The position numbers and the translations under genes were made by a program. A DNA stretch of 64,000 bases from Rusavskia elegans (lineage: Eukaryota; Ascomycota; Lecanoromycetes; Teloschistales; Teloschistaceae), in contig SAUG01000087.1 in the NCBI GenBank assembly GCA_011316305.1, positions 186,001 to 250,000 of the forward strand, read 5' to 3'. The notes beneath the pieces are model-generated. The model was not told where the DNA came from, ran no database searches, and saw nothing but the letters and a program-made list of their open reading frames with translations. Positions 62,510 to 64,000 of the stretch are shown here, one piece after another. Each line of letters starts with the position of its first letter. Position 1 is the stretch's first letter.

Positions 62510-62690
62510 TTAGTTGAGATGTTAAAGTAGCCGAAAAGAGTTGGTTTGGAAGCTGTTTTAAGCAACTTGAATACGGTAAAGACCTGGGCTCGGATCGGCG
62601 GGACTTGAACGCCAAATATTTATCTAATATCTAAGGAAAGCAATGCCGAAAAACCTCTAGAAATCTCTGCTATAACTATCGCGTAGTATT
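62510..62690. other. Island without RIP bias, with a tRNA-like 3' segment
   Basis: CA and TG occur at normal frequency here (ggtttggaagctg, gcaacttgaat). On the minus strand 62,610-62,584 reads TTCAAGTCCCGCCGATCCG, which looks like a T-loop, T-stem and acceptor 3' strand of a tRNA. Sequence further 5' on that strand does not fold into a D-arm or anticodon arm, so it is not a complete tRNA gene. On the plus strand the same bases start TGGGCTCGGATC, as a primer-binding site complementary to a tRNA 3' end would. Confidence 0.45.
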
Positions 62691-63576
62691 TTTTTTTATT
62701 CTTTAATCTATTTATCGTTCTTTCTTTCTTTCTTCTAAGTAAGCCTCTACGAGGCAGCTATTATTAACAAGGCCCGATATTCCCTTCTACTTTTATATCT
62801 TTCTATACAGTTATTATAAAGGTAAAACTGGATTTTATCTATATCGTTTACCTATCTCGCTTTAATTTATCCTTTTATTACGAAGTTATAATTATCTACT
62901 ATAGTTATTTCGGCCGGTAATTTTTTCTTTCTATTTATTATATCCGTTATCGACTATTTACTTTTATAATATAGAACCAGCTCGGCGTAAAATAGATAGG
63001 CTATTGCCGAGTTTCTACCGTTAGCAGCGTAAAGAGCTCGCTAACTCTGCCGCGAATACGACGAAGAGCCTGAATTCGGTATTAAAAAAATAGGAAAAGT
63101 AAAAATATCTTAGATTACGGTCTGTAACTATTACTAATATATGTAATTTATAATCTAGATACTACCGCGAGCTAGAATATTATCCTCGTCTATTTTTTAA
63201 AAAAGCTTAAATACCAGACTTTAAAATATTCTAAAAGTAGACGTTAGATCGTTATAAAAAAAATTAATACGATATTAAATCTTAATAATTATTAGAAGGT
63301 TCTAAAAATATATTTACTTAATAAAGCGAATCGAAACTTCGACTAGCGCGAGAAAAAGGATATTAGAAATATAAAATATCGATCTCTATATTTTAGAAAG
63401 CTTTACGTTAATATCTCGGCCGTATATAATATATTAATTTATTTATTAAACAGTACAGCCTCCGTACTTTCTTCAAAAGAAAACCGATAATTAATTTTAA
63501 TAATTTCTATTTCCTCCTCTATACGTATTGGATACTAGATAATACGACGTATATAGACGAGCGGTAGCGAGTCTAG
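62691..63576. other. Partly RIP-mutated tract before the right-edge frame
   Basis: The mutation bias is weaker than before 62.5 kb. I see no complete gene. In-frame TAG codons at 63,535, 63,565 and 63,574 precede the open frame that begins at 63,577, which suggests that the coding region once extended further left. Confidence 0.45.
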
Positions 63577-63999
63577 GTTACTATCGGTATACTAGCGGCC
63601 GTATTTTTTAGCTGTCGACTGTACTTTTTATTTAATACCCGAATTAAATTCGACGATTCTAATAATTCGGACGAGCTTTTAGATTTTAAAGCCTTTACTA
63701 GTACTAGAAATAGAAGAAAAAATTCGTTCGAAGATAAAGTTAACGGCAGATATTATATAAAGACTAAACGTAATCGCGATATTATAATAGCTATAGATTT
63801 TGGTTGCGAAGCTGATAGCGATTCTAGTAGAATATATAGTATCGATAGTAACAATAATAGTAATAGTAACAATGGCAATGGCAATAGTAATAGCAATAAC
63901 AATAATAAAAATAGCGACAACGATAGCGAGTCCAATTCAGTCTATATTGATAATAGAAATAGTAATACCGAAAACGATTATAATATAAGATTTAAAGAG
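63577..63999 (+). pseudogene. Unrecognised Ser/Asn/Asp-rich frame running off the right edge
   Basis: The frame is open for 141 codons from the base after TAG (63,574-63,576) to the window end, with no ATG near its start, so it is either an internal part of a mutated gene or an exon. It opens hydrophobic (V-T-I-G-I-L-A-A-V-F-F-S-C), turns acidic (F-D-D-S-N-N-S-D-E-L-L), passes a basic part (T-R-N-R-R-K-N) and ends in a long Ser/Asn/Asp-rich stretch coded by AGT/AAC/AAT/GGC. The frame is not disturbed by stops although A+T is high. I do not recognise the family. Confidence 0.55.
63844..63920 (+). repeat. AAT/AGT/AAC/GGC trinucleotide-type low-complexity run
   Basis: Imperfect AGTAAC, AATAGT and AATGGC units coding Ser-Asn and Asn-Gly runs in the frame above. 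CA and TG are retained (aacaatggcaatgg), so the run was expanded after, or escaped, the local RIP. Confidence 0.7.
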
Positions 64000-64000
64000 A

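Larger units (their letters stand above)
11131..62510. other. RIP-mutated AT-rich isochore of nested transposons
   Basis: Across this span CpA and TpG are very rare, TpA dominates, and CpG persists. That is the product of C-to-T change at CpA on both strands (RIP), not of a uniformly AT-rich genome. Only two conventional open frames of 60 codons or more occur in it, both spurious, whereas transposon-coding relics are legible once TAG/TAA are read as former Gln/Trp and Tyr as former Cys/His. Individual elements are listed separately. Stretches with no assigned element are 11,131-12,124, 34,680-45,280 (except a weak copia hint), 45,400-45,920 and 46,085-46,296; I see only mutated sequence in them. 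Confidence 0.93.

Noticed and set aside
11131..62510. Mitochondrial DNA insertion or simple AT-rich centromeric satellite
   Set aside because: CpG is preserved, reverse transcriptase and integrase relics are readable, and no higher-order satellite is seen; RIP of transposons explains it better. A centromere role cannot be judged from sequence.
62584..62690. Complete tRNA gene on the minus strand
   Set aside because: Only the T-arm and acceptor 3' side are seen; no D-arm, anticodon arm or 5' acceptor strand pairs with them.
63753..63935. Minus-strand Leu-rich and plus-strand Ile-rich frames at the right edge
   Set aside because: Both are other-frame readings of the Ser/Asn trinucleotide run; the acidic Ser/Asn frame is more protein-like.

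Overview
The window looks like nuclear DNA of a filamentous ascomycete (Pezizomycotina; Dothideomycetes would be my guess, with low confidence). Genes carry short introns of about 46-158 bp with fungal splice signals, and the encoded families are typical of these fungi. The window has two very different parts.

Bases 1-11,000 are ordinary, gene-dense euchromatin with seven protein genes, which I rebuilt exon by exon: a PAP2/Aur1-like membrane phosphatase (+, 384-1667), a BTB/POZ protein (-, 2096-3071), an SHB17-type histidine phosphatase (-, 3522-4498), an isochorismatase-fold hydrolase (+, 4853-5668; a GC-AG intron and a 16-nt exon), a protein with a retropepsin-like fold lacking its catalytic Asp (-, 5857-7741), an IAH1-like SGNH esterase (+, 8770-9908) and a SnoaL-like protein (-, 10222-10829). 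They look like unrelated housekeeping or minor metabolic genes. Two pairs are divergent (SHB17/isochorismatase, retropepsin-like/esterase) and two are convergent.

From about 11.1 kb to the right edge the base composition changes abruptly. CpA and TpG almost vanish, TpA is everywhere, and CpG survives: the signature of repeat-induced point mutation (RIP). Coding relics are full of TAG/TAA where Gln or Trp codons are expected. This is an AT-rich isochore made of transposons nested in one another. I could delimit: (a) a family of TIR DNA transposons (termini AGACTGGCC.../...GGCCAGTCT) with about 10-bp target duplications, present as long copies (29,346-34,679; 46,297-60,105; 14,934-26,830; a partial one from 26,974) and as 362-462 bp and 158 bp non-autonomous copies; (b) a complete Ty3/gypsy element (15,432-23,931); (c) a complete chromodomain-bearing Ty3/gypsy element (46,312-56,474) with TTTCG target duplications; (d) a 3.3-kb LTR element inside it (52,208-55,533); (e) a TA-flanked MITE (16,022-16,638) whose empty site is visible in a second copy of its host; (f) a repeat of about 1 kb in two full copies and one fragment, carrying a conserved, mostly open frame; (g) several smaller repeats.

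The order of insertion can be read from the nesting at 46.3-60.1 kb: DNA transposon first, chromovirus 15 bp inside its end, 3.3-kb LTR element inside the chromovirus; the 158-bp MITE and the ~1-kb repeat also entered the DNA transposon. At the far right the mutation signature weakens, and an open frame of 141 codons, rich in Ser/Asn/Asp, runs off the edge. The 34.7-46.3 kb stretch is heavily mutated and mostly unassigned.
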